From: Selaginella tamariscina
Lineage: Eukaryota; Streptophyta; Lycopodiopsida; Selaginellales; Selaginellaceae
Assembly: GCA_003024785.1 (NCBI GenBank)
Contig: PUQB01000485.1
Coordinates: 62,001-126,000, forward strand
Reading direction: 5' to 3'
DNA length: 64,000 bases
Shown here: positions 11,743 to 25,003 of the stretch, piece after piece
How positions within the stretch are numbered: the first letter of the stretch is position 1
How the letters are laid out: every line of letters begins with the position of its first letter
Notes under the pieces: generated by a model
Database searches by the model: none
Seen by the model: only the letters and a program-made list of their open reading frames with translations
Told to the model about the DNA's origin: nothing
Made by a program: the position numbers and the translations under genes

Positions 11743-14700
11743 ATGCAGGCAATGCCGGCAAGTACAATGAGCAGCAATTTGAATTCGAATTTGAATTTGA
11801 ATTTGCCGCCTTGTACTTCATCTAATCTTCAATCTGTATTTGTATGTAATTCGAGGAGGCAGGGATTAAACAAGCGAGTGTTCTTGAGGAGAATATGCTC
11901 AAGAACAATGCGAATATACGCCACGGCCACTGCAGACCTTCTCCTCCTCAGATAATTACTACGGCCAAAGGTCTTCAAGTTCAGGAGACCCAAAATGATG
12001 GAAATTCCCGGGTATGCACATTTTAATATAATTATTATTGTCAATTATGCACTGTATATTAAAAAATATGGACAATTTAATCATTTTAGCAAATTTTAAT
12101 AATATATATGCTCTAATATGCGGAAATACATCAAAAATTTCTTTATGGTAAATATAAGTTTTCTATTTGTTCTCTCCCTTCGTTTAATATTTTAAGTTAG
12201 TTATAACTAGTATTAAGGACTGTATACTGGAAGTGAGATTATATATATTGTGATCTAAACTATATCAATTTAGAAATTCATTTAGTTTGTATGAGTATAT
12301 TCTACTTTTATCAAATAGTTAAGCACAACTGAACATTTGAGTTCTATACTATATTTAAGTAACATATAAATAGTGTGTGTGTGTGTGTGTGTGCGCGTGT
12401 AACTACGATTCTAGTTATGCTAATATACAAATATTTAATTATTTAATGCTAATATATATCAATATAATTCCAGTTTAGTTTTATTACTTAATTTTTATGC
12501 TAGTATTAAACGTACTTAAATAAAATTCTACAGGTGCGGTTAAAAGTAAGAGTTCCAGGCAAACTATGCAAGGAAATATATGATGAAACGCTAATGGATT
12601 TCAGCAAGAAGGTCCAGGTATGTAAATAATAAAAAGCATGTTTTATACTATGTATTATATGTATTACTTATAATATATCGTAATCTTGACATTATATATG
12701 TATATGTGCACGCACACACACATAACGTACTTGTTTATTAGGTGAAAGGTTTCCGTCCAGGCAAAGTTCCAGAATGGGTTTTATTGAGTCAAATTGGACA
12801 AAAGCGTGTAGAGTCTGAGACCATCAAAGTGATTCTAGAGAAAACCTTACCTGAAGCCATGGCATCTGTAAGTAAACACATATATACACTATATGCATTC
12901 ATGTGTGTGTGTGTGTATAAAGATATGTGTGTGTATATCTATCTATCTATCTATCTACATATGTATACATTTACTGATAAATGATGTGTCTTGTAGATTA
13001 ATACATGAATGCAATAATTTACACACATATACACGTCAATCTTTGAAGTTCAATATATAACATACTCTATAAGTTGTACAATAATGTTATTATTTATTTA
13101 TTTCTCTGAAGGTGGCTGGAACGGGCATTGAAGGACACTGAGCAGATCGTGACAAGGTTCGAGTCGTTACTGGCTGCTTTCACACCCAATTCTCCATTAA
13201 GGTACTTCTATTTAAGATAATTACTAAAATGGCCCCTCAGTTATACGTACTTATGTGTATAATGTATAATGTATTTGATATGCATGTGTATATCTATTCT
13301 TCAACCATGTGTAAATATTATCAACGTTTGTGGTGCGTAGGGCCATTTTGGTAATTGTCAATTAATCTTTTCTTAAGAGTTTTAATCTAAATGGTTTAAA
13401 CTTGTTTAGCTATATTGTGGCAGTGGAGGTAATACCAGACGTTCAGTGGACATCTAAAGACGCATATAAAAATCTAAATATTGAAGTAGAATCGCGTGAT
13501 GAAGAGGCAGTGAAGCAAGCTGCCGAAGATGAACTTGCTTTTCGTCTCAAGGACAATGGTTATTTGCGAGTCGTAATAGGCCGTGGTTTACAGGTAATAT
13601 AAATACACATTTCCACGTACATATATACACATAGAGAGAGAGGAGGGAGGGAGGGAGAGAGAGGGGAGAGAGAGAGGGAGAGAGGTGTTGTACCAAACAT
13701 GCACAGGTTAGAATTATTTTTTAATATCTGCCATTGTAATGAATATTATTTGGTTCTTTTTGTAATTATAAATTGTTTGACAGATGAAAGACGTGGCTAT
13801 AATCGACATCACAGCTGATCGTGTAAACAAAGATGATACACTTGGTGACAAAATCTTATCTTGCACACAGAAAGGTACAACCTCCCCCACACACAGACAC
13901 ACACGCACACACACACGAGATATATACTAAATGTATATAATAGTAATAATTATTGATATTTAGTATTGACTATTAAGATTTATATTTTTAATATTTCAGG
14001 TTTTAGTTTGGATACGGCTGATAGTCTGTATATGCCCGGACTTATTGAGAACATGATGGGACAAAAAGGTGGTGAGAGTCGAACTTTTGACATCACATTT
14101 CCCCCAGACTGGAACCAGGAGCAACTACGTAATATTAAAGCACGCTTTACCGTAAGCATATCAAAATACACCAATTAACATGTGCATACAGAAAATAATG
14201 TGTGTAATGTTGTGGGTAACATATTGTGTTGTAAATACCCACAGATTATATTAGCACTGTTGTGTATATACATATATATGTTTCTACATATTATAGCAAC
14301 GCAATGCATACAGCAATGTCTATATAGAATATATAACATGTATGAATATATATAATGTGTCATATGTAGGCGTAGATATACCAATATATATACCAATAGT
14401 CATATATACTATGGACACATTGGTATTGTAATGTGTGTTTGCATATACCACAGGAATATATATATGTATGTATATCTACAAAACACAAATGTGTACTGGT
14501 AGAACGTGTGTATATACCAATCATATAGTACGTATTTGTGTATGTTGTCTGTATATACCGATCATGTGATTATATGTGGGCTGCTTTCTGTTCAGGTGGA
14601 TATTAAGGAGATATTTTCCAGGATTATACCAGAATTAAATGATGACATTGCAGAGAAACTTTACGAAGGTTGCAAAACAGTGGATGAGGTAAACTACAAT

Positions 14701-15921
14701 ATTCATATATATAAACATGTATGTATGTGTGTGTCTGTTATACTATCTTGGGCATGTATATTCATACGCATTTCTGCAGATCAATCTAGCTTGGATACAG
14801 TATATATAAATATATACAGCATGTATATATGTATATATGTGTATATGTAATACAAGTATGTAAGAGTTGCAGGTTAGAGAAAAACTCCTGAAAAAGCACC
14901 AGCTTATTGAAGAGAACGATAGGAAAAATGCAGCTAAAGCCGCTGTTATTCAGGAGTTGGCGAAGGTATACGAATATATATATAATTGCGTGCGTGTGTG
15001 TGTGTGTATAATATGTCCGCCACTTCTTTGTGCAGATTACAAACATTGAAGTACCAAAGTCTTTACTTGAGGATCAGGGGCGGCAAATCTATGCATCTAA
15101 ACTAATGGAGTTACATGTAAGCCTTTTATTTTAAGCTATAATTTAGTTTACTAATACATAATTAATTAATCTTTTCAATTATATTACGTTTCTCATGAAA
15201 GATCAATCTATACACGTATATATGGACACAGACGACGTTTTAAAAGAAAAAGACGTCAATATGTATAATACACTTATACGTATATATGTGATATATTAAT
15301 TATATTTATTTAATTACAGATAAATCACAAATTTGACAAGAACCAAATGGGCCCTTTGACGAGTGAGGAAATGGTAAACAACTTCATACGTGTAAAACAT
15401 GATGAGATTGCTGCTACAGTTAAGCAAGCTATTGCTGTTGCTGAGATTTTCAGGCTTGAAAAGCTTCAGGTTTGCCTTTTCAATATATATATATATATAT
15501 ATAATAGTTATGGTAAACTAAATGAATATGTTATACTCAAATGATATATAAATAATATAGTATTATGACAATGCATATGTGCGTGTGTGTATACACACAC
15601 ACAGTTATGAGTTAAATGTGTAGTAATGTAATATATATCACGGATTCAGTACTCAAACGAGGAGCTTGAAGCCGAAGTTAAGTCTGCCATTGATGAGTTT
15701 AAACGCTACAACCAAGAGTACGATGAGAAGAAAGTGCGAGAGCAAGTATGTGGGACTTTTATATATTTATTTAACAATATTAATTCAGTATTTAATATAA
15801 TTAATTAATTGATTAATTAACTTAATTAACTGGTTTTGTGTAGGCTCAAGAAATGCTTGAAGGTGCTAAGGTTTTGGAATGGTTATTGGAACGAGCTAAT
15901 ATTAAATACATCACTAAGTAA
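11743..15921 (+). CDS. TIG: Plastid trigger factor, ribosome-associated chaperone/PPIase (13 exons)
   Basis: Trigger factor binds the ribosome exit tunnel and shields nascent chains; plants have a plastid form. Coding exons: 11743-12011, 12534-12617, 12742-12867, 13112-13201, 13410-13593, 13784-13874, 14000-14151, 14596-14688, 14873-14965, 15036-15116, 15320-15469, 15650-15745 and 15844-15921, all GT-AG. Exon 1 is a Ser/Asn/Arg-rich transit-like leader. Exons 2-3 give the ribosome-binding domain, with KVKGFRPGKVPEWVL matching the family's G-F-R-x-G-K-x-P signature. Exons 6-7 give the FKBP-like PPIase domain (DSLYMPGLIENMMGQ; FDITFPPDW). Exons 8-13 are the charged helical C-terminal domain, ending at TAA 15919-15921. 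One-base frame breaks occur at the end of exon 1 (near 11935) and in exon 4 (near 13125). Every other exon joins in phase. The family assignment is firm. Confidence 0.93.
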
Positions 15922-16835
15922 CTTCATTTAGGTAATCAAATAACAAAATATACACATATTATTATAGTTTGTAAATATTATAAAATATTTATATAAATAG
16001 ACGATGATATCATATAGGTATCCTTTATGCATATGCATATCTTTTGTATATATTGAATGCATAATGTGAATCTCAACACACTTAAATATATATGGGGCTT
16101 TTAGGACTAATTATTGTTCCAGTTATATTATTTCTCCTTTTAATTCTTTTTTTATTATCATTTTTCTATTTTTTTGCTTTTTCTTCCTTTGTCTTTGAGA
16201 ATATTCCCATTGTTTCCACTGTGAATAATGTCAAAGAAGAAAGGAGGAGAAGCAGTAAAAGAAATAGAAGAAAAATAAGTAATATAATTAAAAATCAATA
16301 ATATTAAAAATAAAAGTAATAATAATATAAAAAGAACCAATAAAAGCGCAAAGAATATTAAAACTGACAGAAACACAAACAATAAAATAATAAATAAGAT
16401 AGGAGATATAATAATTGAGAAAATTAACAAAAGCAAGAGAATTAATAAAAATAAAATAAGTAAAATAAGTAATACGAAGATAATAAAGAGGTATATCCTT
16501 GAAGGGAAATAACAACAATTGTGGAATATCCTTGGTATTTTTAATAGTTGAAATTTTACCAAGTTATATCAGTTTCATTAATATTAAGAATTTTTAAAAC
16601 CATATATATATATATATATAGAGAGAGAAGAGAGAGAGAAGAGAGTGGTATGGGAAGAACTTCAGCAATTGTTAAGTTTTATCAATATATATTATCAAAT
16701 GAGTTAAAAATAATTTGTTAGAATTTTCAACTGATGTCTAATTAAATTTGTACCGGGTATATTCCTCTGAATATTCTTAAGGAATATACTACTCAGTTTG
16801 GCGCCTTAAAATTAGTGGTGGTTTTCTTCTTGGCT
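15922..16835. other. AT-rich spacer with strand-asymmetric purine tract
   Basis: No gene seen. 16130-16190 is pyrimidine-rich, and 16230-16500 is strongly purine-rich on the + strand (AAGAAGAAAGGAGGAGAAG and AATAAAA-type words). Open frames on either strand translate to runs of Ile/Leu/Phe or Lys/Asn/Arg and look like composition artefacts. A (TA)n(GA)n microsatellite lies at about 16603-16645. Confidence 0.6.
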
Positions 16836-18106
16836 ATGGCGGCCATTAGCTTGTTCAGACAGGGTTTGCGAGGGCGCCTATTGTTCTTCATATTCAGCGG
16901 CCGAGGTATGTGCACGCGTACGCATCGGTAGCAGGTGTAGATTCGGAAACTGCAGTTAAACAAGGTGTGTATTCGGATCAAGCCGTGTTTAGGAAACGGA
17001 TTAGGGTTCGTGAGATCAAAGGAGGGTCAGATGAGGGACTTGAGCGTGTCGGAGAGCAGCTTGTTGTTAAGGGTTGGTCAGAACATGTCGCTTGCAGAAA
17101 GCTTTCAGCTTCATTGAGGTACCCAGAATGCGTGCGTGTGCATATGTGTATGAGAGAGAGAACCCACTTCACTTACATGTTTAGCTCGGTAATAATGCGA
17201 TAGAATACTTATATTATATATATATAAAGCATAAGCTGTTTTGCAGGTGAATGATGGGTCCTGTGTCTCGAATTTGCAGGCAGTAGTCCACTCTGATGCC
17301 GAGGATTCAACCTGGTAATTGCTTAACTTTGTTTGTGTATGTGTGTGTGTGTAAGTGTAATAACAATAATATATATATATATATATATAATATAACATAT
17401 GTATGTTTTTAGATAGAATCTGGATTAATAGCAACAGGAGCGTCAATTGCCTTGGAGGGTGTGATAGTGGAAAGCCAAGGTTCTAAGCAGAAGATTGAGT
17501 TAAAAGCTACGAAACTGAGCCTGGTAAGTTCAGTTAAATACATAGAGTTACATATTTCTATAATATTCTACTATATATGTATATGATATAGTTTAATAAT
17601 AGTCTCTCTGTCTCTCTCTCTTGACACTCACGTGCACACACACACACACATCACGAATATATACCATCATGATATCACTTAATTACTTTGTAGATAGGAG
17701 GGAGCGATGCTGCAACATTTCCTGTTCAGAAGAAGAGGCAAACACGGAGTTTCTTAGGAGTGTAGCACACCTTCGACCGAAACAATATTTTTGGTGCTGT
17801 GAGTACTCTTAGATAATTAGCATATATTTTAAAACTACTTAAATAAATGTGTTAATGATGCTTATTATTTATAATATATAATGTACATTGTAATGTATAC
17901 AACAATATGCATTGTTAAAACAGGTTGCAAGAGTTAGAAACGCACTAGCATTTGCAACACACACAAGTTCTTTCAAGAGAATGGTTTTGTGTGGGTTGCA
18001 AGTCCTATTATAACTGCCTCAGATTGTGAAGGTGCTGGTGAACAATTTTGCGTTACCACGCGCTGGTAATTGTGTGTGTGTGTGTGCTATATGTGTATGT
18101 GCGTCT

Positions 18107-18172
<66 letters not shown>

Positions 18173-18174
18173 CT

Positions 18175-18210
<36 letters not shown>

Positions 18211-18232
18211 CTCTTCTCCGCCTTCTCTCTCA

Positions 18233-18265
<33 letters not shown>

Positions 18266-19035
18266 ATATATATATATGTATGTATGTATGTTGTATGTAT
18301 GTATGTATGTGTATGTATGTATGTATGTATGTATGTATGTATGTATGTATCTTGCAGGTTCCAAGTTCTCATGAGGATTCAAAGACTTCACTTTCCTAAG
18401 ATACCAAGCAACACAAGACGGTCTCGTAGATTGGTCCCAGGTGTATATCTTAGTGCATATTTTTAATTATTAAATATAATCAAACAATTCCTATTGAAGA
18501 TAGTTAATGTTTTATTACATTAAAACGTTCTCGGAATAATATTAAAGTCTTAATGCAGGATTTTTTTGGCAAACCAGCAATATTTAACTGTTTTCTGGTC
18601 AACTAAATGCAGAAAACATATGCCACCGCATTGTGCGATGTACGTTCAGATCACGCATATGTAAATATTATACATGAATACACAAGAGCGTTTGTGTATA
18701 CACATTACACATTTATACAATTGATGTACATATGCACGTACATTTTGCTAATTTAATTTTTTATACTTGTATGTATATATATATAAATATCTCCTGACAC
18801 ATCTCACACATCTATATATATATATATATACATCACACATACACACACGTATGTATAAATATGCAGGTGTACACATTTGGGCCAACATTTCGAGCAGAGA
18901 ATTCAAATACATCTCGTCATCTTGCTGAGTTTTGGATGATAGAGCCAGAGATGGCATTTTCAGATCTAAGGGATGATATGGCTTGTGCAACTTCCTACTC
19001 CAGTACGTAGTATGTAACAATCCATCTTATATACA

Positions 19036-19109
<74 letters not shown>

Positions 19110-19113
19110 TACA

Positions 19114-19148
<35 letters not shown>

Positions 19149-20002
19149 GCATGGATACATACATATAGAGTATACATACATATGCATGAGCTTGTACTAC
19201 AAATACTTTCTTAGGTGAAGTACATTTTGGAGAATTGCAAAGAGGACATGGATTTCTTTAATACATGGATTGAAAAAGGCATTCTAGCACGCTTGATGGT
19301 GTGTATACTTATATATACATACCTTTATGAGTTCACTTATTAATATATATTTGCTCTGTGTGTGCACGCACACGCATGTGCATATATATATATATATATT
19401 ATATATGTGCATTACACAGGATGTGGTGGAGAAGGATTTCATGCACCTTACATACACAGATGCAGTTGAGATGCTTTCAAAAGCAAAAAAGAAGTTTGAG
19501 TACCCGGTTTGTACAGCACATACACATACTTACATATGCACCTACACGCACAGGCACACATACAGACCCGCTATTTATCTATCTATCTACACACACAACA
19601 CACACACACACATATAATTCATATGACTAGAATGTTTTCGCAGGTGAAATGGGGTATTGACTTGCAAAGTGAGCATGAACGATATCTTACTGAAGAAGTC
19701 TTTGAAGGTTGTCCTGTAATTCTAACAGACTATCCAAAGGTAGGCATTTAACCATAAGCAATGTAAAAACATAGACACTTTATATATATAATATATAAAT
19801 TGTGTGTGTATGTGTGTTGTGAGATGTATGTATAGCTACATAGATATACAAGTAACTTCTGTATAATGATTAACTAGTAAATTAAACTACTAAATGAATT
19901 TATATACAGGACATTAAAGCATTTTACATGCGTGAAAATGATGACGGGAAGACGGTTGCAGCTATGGATATTCTTGTCCCAAGAGTAAGTACACTCTCTC
20001 TC

Positions 20003-20035
<33 letters not shown>

Positions 20036-20208
20036 TTATAATTACATTATGCACAGGTTGGCGAGCTTATCGGAGGGAGCCAGCGTGAAGAAAGACTAGA
20101 TAAGCTGGAGAAGCGATTAGATGAGCTTGGCTTGAATAAGGAAAGCTACTGGTGGTATTTAGATATTCGACGATATGGCTCAGGTATCTCTCTCTCTCTC
20201 TCTTCTCG

Positions 20209-20251
<43 letters not shown>

Positions 20252-20518
20252 CACACACATACAGTACATTGTATGTGTATTTGATTGTATATATAGTATT
20301 GATATGCAACATTTATGTGTATAAGCAGCTCAAGGTGTTAAAGTCTATATGTGTGTGGTTATCTATCTATCTATCTATCTATAATAACTTTGTCTTCTGC
20401 AGTTCCACATGCAGGTTTTGGGTTGGGTTTTGAGAGACTTGTACAATTTGCAACCGGTATAGAGAATATTCGGGATACTATACCCTTTCCTAGAACACCT
20501 GGATCAGCAGACTTTTGA
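16836..20518 (+). CDS. Organellar asparaginyl-tRNA synthetase, class IIb (14 exons)
   Basis: It charges tRNA-Asn with asparagine. The plant organellar form (Arabidopsis SYNO/NS1 type) serves plastids and mitochondria. Start ATG 16836, with a hydrophobic/basic leader ([18 protein letters not shown]). Exons: 16836-17118, 17247-17314, 17413-17523, 17694-17798, 17924-18065, 18358-18440, 18559-18639, 18867-19009, 19215-19298, 19420-19506, 19644-19739, 19910-19983, 20057-20183, 20403-20518. The OB-fold is in exons 1-3 ([34 protein letters not shown]). Class II motif 2 is [16 protein letters not shown] (exon 8). [19 protein letters not shown] lies in exon 13. Motif 3 is [15 protein letters not shown] in exon 14, with TGA 20516-20518. 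Single-base indels, many in homopolymers, break exons 1, 4, 5, 6, 7 and 8. Exons 9-14 are clean. Introns are dominated by microsatellites. Confidence 0.94.
18104..18350. repeat. Compound microsatellite (CT)n-(TA)n-(TGTA)n inside an AsnRS intron
   Basis: About 150 bp of CT-rich repeat (18104-18254), then TA repeat, then about 18 TGTA units ending 8 bp before the splice acceptor of the exon at 18358. The pyrimidine strand matches the sense strand. Confidence 0.95.
19040..19144. repeat. (TA)n-(CA)n microsatellite in an AsnRS intron
   Basis: Two long TA tracts split by AATATTATA, followed by (CA)n at about 19117-19144, in the intron between the exons ending 19009 and starting 19215. Confidence 0.95.
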
Positions 20519-20974
20519 GTCAGGTATCTACCTTTCTACATTCTTTTATATTGATTTTACTAGATTATGTCTGTATAAATGAAGTGTGTTCACATGAAGT
20601 ATATATGATTAAATCTATTAAAACAACAACGGTGCTAGTGGAACTACTCATTGTTGCTTCATATGATCTCTCTCACACACGCACATGCACACTATGTGTG
20701 TGTGTGTGTGTGTGTGTGTGGTGAACTTAAATCAGTATGTAAGTGTCAAGACTTTACAACCACCCTACTGTAGAGTAGTACACGTGAGCCGTTATATGTG
20801 TATTCGTGCGTGTATGTGTGTTGTTAAACTTTGTAGAAAAACAAGTAAAATGAAACTATAATTTCTAAGAAGCATTCCCTATATCATTTCCATAATTAAA
20901 AATAAAAATTATTCTAATAATATTTTATGTTTAGGTTTTAATTTGGCTTTTAATTTTATATAATAAATTCTTTG
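20519..20974. other. 3' flank of AsnRS gene
   Basis: No gene recognised. It contains a (TG)n tract at about 20695-20720 and AT-rich DNA that may include the AsnRS 3' untranslated region. Confidence 0.5.
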
Positions 20975-21740
20975 GAGTTTGATTATTGTTATTTATTGAG
21001 TTGTATTAATGAACCCTAGGTGACGTAAGAAACAGTTCGGTGGGTGTACTTAGGTATTTAAGGATAGTTTAGTTAGGCATCTTTAGATATTTATAAGAAA
21101 TTCTAAGGAAATTCTAGGCGAAGTAACACATTCATTTAGAAAATTCTTTTCAGATTTTAATGTTCCATTTATAATAATAATATGGCCTGTCAAAGTAGGG
21201 TTTAGGAACATAAACCCTTAGTTTAGGTTAGGTTAAGTATTGTAATAAGGTAGTGTATATGTAGTAAGAGTTAGTTGGTTCAAAAGAGGAGTTCATTATT
21301 CTCTCGTTGGTGCAAATTAAACTTGTGTCATCAAGGACTTTCCATTATGTTGCATAACTTTCAAATAATAAAGGTACATTTCACCTTTGGGTTAGCCTAT
21401 TTTTAACATTGATATGATTATGCCCTTGTGATCAGGTACGTCATGTTTAAGGAGTTAGTTAATTCCTTTGACCTGTTAACTTGCTTGTAAACTTGGAAAG
21501 GATTGCTCAAGTTCATGTTTCATAAAAATAATGATTGAAGATTTACTTTGGCTGCCTTATTCATATCAAGATAGAAACGATATTGTAACTTGCTAGCCCA
21601 TACATATTAATTCACAACATGAGCATTGTTTGTAAACTTGGCCCACTAGGGTTGTGAATTCTTAAGAGCTGGGTTCGTGGGGTTTCTAGAGAGCAATTCT
21701 AGGGTTGGCATATGGCAAGCTGCCTTCGTGGCCTAGATCA
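20975..21740 (+). repeat. Diverged copy of the long-LTR family found at 53-62 kb
   Basis: It shares ordered words with 53.4-54.2 kb and 60.5-61.3 kb: a start like TACTTAGGTATTTAAGGATAG, ATTTATAAGAAATTCTAAG, TTCATTATTCTCTCGTTGGTGCAA, TTTCAAATAATAAAGGTACA, then CTTTGGGTTAGCCTA and AGGGTTGGCAT. Alignment by eye only, strongly diverged. Confidence 0.6.
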
Positions 21741-21774
21741 AAATTTGGACAGTGTGGATGTATTGTGTATGTTT

Positions 21775-22524
21775 ATGTGTCTGTCGTAAATGCCTCATTA
21801 ACCATCGTCCCAAATCCTATATAACAACCATTTTAATTCTTAAATTTTTCTTATCAAAAACCATCCTAAAATCTCCCATCAACATTCATTTTAAATTCTA
21901 TTTGATAGTTATCATAAATTCTATTCAATAGTTATTCTCAATTTAATTTGATAGTTATTTTAAATTTAATCTGGTTATCTTAACTTAATATAACATTTAT
22001 TCTAAACTAATTTGAAAACTATCTTAAACTCATGAAGTTAATGGTCTAGCTTAGGGATAAAATCATCAGCTTAAGAATAATAATTTAAGTTAAGAATCAA
22101 GTTAAAGATAATTAGGTTAAAAGTTAAGTCACCAGGTTAAAATAATATAAATAAGTTAAGGATAATAACTTGGTTAAGGGTTCAACTTAAGGATAGATTC
22201 AATATGTTAAGGATAATAATTAGGTTAATGATTCAATTTCTCAATTAAATAATTAATTAGGTTTAAAGTTCAATTTAGGAGGTTTAAAGTTCATTAAAGA
22301 GTTAAATTCAAGTATAAGCTTAAGAATAATAATTAGGTTAAGAGATCCATCAGGTTAAAATAACAATCTTATATAGAAGTTTATTTAATATGTGTCTGTT
22401 TGTCGTTAATACCCCATCAACAATCATTTTAAATCTCATCTAATGATTATCTTAAATTCTATTTGATAATTATTTAAAACTTAATTTATGATTATCTTAA
22501 ACTCAAGTTTAAGTGGGTTAAAGG
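21775..22524. repeat. Degenerate satellite-like tract (left flank of copia composite)
   Basis: Loose repetition of about 40-45 bp units built from GGTTAAG, AACTTAAGGATA and AATAATTAGGTTAA. A second motif, ATTTGATAGTTAT with TTAAATTC, occurs at 21840-21985 and again at 22393-22505. The same words resume at 36.6 kb, after the copia composite. Confidence 0.55.
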
Positions 22525-22645
22525 TGTTAATATTCAGGGGAATATGCCGACAAGCTGAAGAGTCAACGGTCGCGACAGTTAGACTGAGATAGATTATAAC
22601 AGCGTGTTATCAATTAAAAATCTCTAGTTGAGTCGATTCGTTTCA
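22525..22645 (+). repeat. Copia 5' LTR (121 bp)
   Basis: It starts TGTTAATATTCAGGGG and ends GATTCGTTTCA. It matches 33581-33701 over its whole length by eye, and a primer-binding site follows at once. Confidence 0.93.
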
Positions 22646-22658
22646 TGGTATCGGAGCA
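22646..22658 (+). promoter_or_regulatory. Copia primer-binding site
   Basis: TGGTATCGGAGCA, directly after the LTR, resembles the complement of the 3' end of plant initiator tRNA-Met (usually TGGTATCAGAGC), with one difference in the first 12 bases. Confidence 0.85.
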
Positions 22659-22693
22659 GAGATTCTGATCAAGACGAGTTTTCCCGCAGCAGC

Positions 22694-24120
22694 ATGTCTC
22701 CGTCGTCGTCGCAAGTGCTCGAAGTCTACGATGGCAAAGATTTTCCGTCGTGGAAACTTCAGAGCAACTCTACTTCCTGGAAAAGGATCTGTGGAATGTG
22801 GTGAGGGGAAAGGAACGGCGACCTCCATCACCAGTCCGGCAGACCAAGAAGAAAGCGAAGGAGGGTGAAGAAGAAACAAAGGATGAGGATCCGGTGGACA
22901 CCTTGAAAGCATAGCGCAAGGATTGGGATGCCAAGAACGACAAGGCGTTGGGCATCTTAGGTCGCGCTCTGGCAAAAAGATACAGGAGCCACCTGAACAT
23001 GGAGGATACAGCGAAGGCGAATTGGGAGAAGATCTGCCAGGTTTTTGGCACATGCAGCAGGGCACGGTTGATCGATCTGAAAAACCCAGTTCAACGGGTG
23101 TCAACAGGGCAGTAGTTCAGTAAATGACTATGCCAGTCGCCTTATGGGCCTTGCACAGCAGATCACTGATGCTCAGGAGAATCCGGTCGGTGACAACGAG
23201 CTCACTTCAGCATTGTTTCAAGGGACTCTCCACAACCTTACTCGTTTTCTGGAGCCCATCTCATGAATTCTCACCTCACCTTTGAGGAGATTGTTGCAGA
23301 ACTCTCAGCTCTTGAGAACTTCCTCAGCCCCGAGGAAAAGAACAAGGAGGAGAAGGTAGAACTTGCTCTGTTCACAGCAAACGGCAAGCGGTCAACCACA
23401 GTGTGGGATCGGCTGGGCCCAGTGAATAAGGTGGACAAAGGCGGCACCAGCAAGAGCAAGCGCAACAAACGTGATGACAGATGCAACGCATGCAAAGCAC
23501 CAGGTCATTTTGCCAGAGACTGCACTCATGCTGAGGCAAAGAAGGCATGGCAGGCCAGGAAGGATGCGATGGCGAAGAAAGGCAAGAAGAAGCAGGTGGC
23601 AAACTATGCAAAATCTGCTCATTCGAAGAGAGAGGCAGCAACTTCAGATGAGGAAGATGAAGGTGAAGCTGAGTGCCATGACAGTCTGTTCATGGCAAGG
23701 AGGGTGAGTGCAGAGAAGCACCAGAGTCACCAGTCGACACAGCCCGATCGAGTGAGTACAGTCAGTACCACAGCAGCAGAGGTTGTGTGGGTCGACTCCG
23801 GAGCAAACCAGCACATGACACACGTCCGAGAGCTGTTCTCCAAGCTGCTACCAGTCAAGGACCAGAGGATTTACCTAGGCGATGACTACTCTCATGAAGT
23901 GAAAGGTGTGGGGACAATTCAGGTGCAGCTAGCATCTGGACAAGTGGTTCCCATTCACAACGTGTACTACGTTCCTGGAGTCCCGAAGACGCTGTTCTCA
24001 GTCGGGAAGATCGCTGATCATGGCCTTAAAGTCGAGTTTGACAACAATGGCTGCAGGATCAAAGGATCAGATGACAAGATGCTGGCCAGTGGACGTAGTA
24101 CTCGGGCCTTTACAGGCTGA
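22694..24120 (+). pseudogene. Copia gag and protease
   Basis: The start is at ATG 22694 (MSPSSSQVLEVYDGKDFPSWK, with the usual FxxW-type capsid start). A charged capsid follows, then a zinc knuckle CNACKAPGHFARDC (CX2CX4HX4C, near 23482-23523) that binds the element's RNA. The aspartic protease active site VWVDSGANQHMT is near 23787, and a GVPKTLFSVGKI segment closes the protease fold. The + copy has a stop (TAG near 22912) and frame breaks at about 22760, 23085 and 23200-23260. The inverted copy at 34 kb reads through the first of these, so the lesions are private to this copy or are sequence errors. Confidence 0.88.
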
Positions 24121-24125
24121 ATGCA

Positions 24126-25003
24126 GAAGTGATCCAGCCACAGCGGTTGTGCTACGCCGGTGCCCAGAAGGCAGTCGACACTGCGACTTGGCACAGGAGA
24201 TTGGGTCACACCAACCAGCAGGCGTTGAAGCAGCTAAGCAAGCAGGAGCTGGTGATCGGCCTCCGCATAACTCCTCCAGCAGGTGGCAGCTCGTTTTGCG
24301 AGCCGTGTGCACTGGGTAAAGCTCACAGGCTCCCTCATCCAACTGCATCCACTAACCGAGCTAAGGGAATCCTGGACTTGGTTCACTCTGATGTTGGCAC
24401 GATGCCGAATATGTCCAGAGACGGGAAACAGTACTTTGTCACGTTCGTGGACGATTTTTCTCGCATCGTGGCCATCAAGTTCCTGAGGAAGAAATCAGAG
24501 GTGTTCCAGAAGTTCAAGGACTACAAAGCTCAGGTGGAGCTCCAGACAGGAAAGCTGATCAAGGCATTCAGGAGCGATGGCGGTGGCGAGTTTGTGTCGA
24601 GAGAATTTGAGTTTTGTAGTTCAGCTGGAATACAACGTCAATTCTCCATCCCAGACACTCAGCAGCAGAACGGTGTAGCAAGAGGATGAACAGGACGCTG
24701 CAAGATGTAGCAAGAACCCTGCGGAAGACTCAGGCCTTCCAAAGTTTTTGGTGTGAGGCGATGGAGACCGCCGCTTATCTGAGGAACAGACAGCTCACTG
24801 TTGCAGTTTCGGGTCAAACTCCCTATCAAGCTTGGTATGGGAGTAAACCAGACATCAGCCATCTGCAGTCGGAGTGTCTGCTACGCTCATGTAAAGCGAC
24901 TCATTCGCAGCAAGCTGAAAGAACCAGTCAGAAGTGTGTTCTCGTCGGCTACTCCGAACAGATGAAAGGCTACAAGTTGTTCAACCTGGAGACTCAGAAG
25001 TGA
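24126..25003 (+). pseudogene. Copia integrase
   Basis: The zinc-binding HHCC region is present (WHRRLGHTNQQALKQL near 24188; CEPCALGKAHRLPHP near 24298), followed by the catalytic core: the first Asp in LDLVHSDVG, the second in FRSDGGGEF near 24570, then the QQQNGVA end of the core near 24660. The frame breaks at 24690 and resumes as NRTLQDVARTLRK and AAYLRNRQL. Integrase inserts the cDNA into the host chromosome. Its position before RT defines copia. Confidence 0.88.

Noticed and set aside
16092-16562. Open frames of 69 and 134 codons on opposite strands
   Set aside because: Both translate to runs of Ile/Leu/Phe/Ser or Lys/Asn/Arg from an A/T-skewed tract, with no conserved motif. They look like composition artefacts.
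18026-18466. Long SLSLSLS-type open frames
   Set aside because: They are translations of the (CT)n/(TGTA)n intron repeat, with AsnRS exon ends attached by chance.
7895-20518. Calling the frame-broken genes pseudogenes
   Set aside because: Breaks are single-base and often in homopolymers, while exon borders, phases and catalytic motifs are kept. I annotated them as genes and flagged the breaks instead.
22643-23104. 153-codon minus-strand frame over copia gag
   Set aside because: It is antisense to a clear gag on the + strand. Similar minus-strand frames at 23271-23641, 24067-24348 and 29406-29936 are also antisense shadows.
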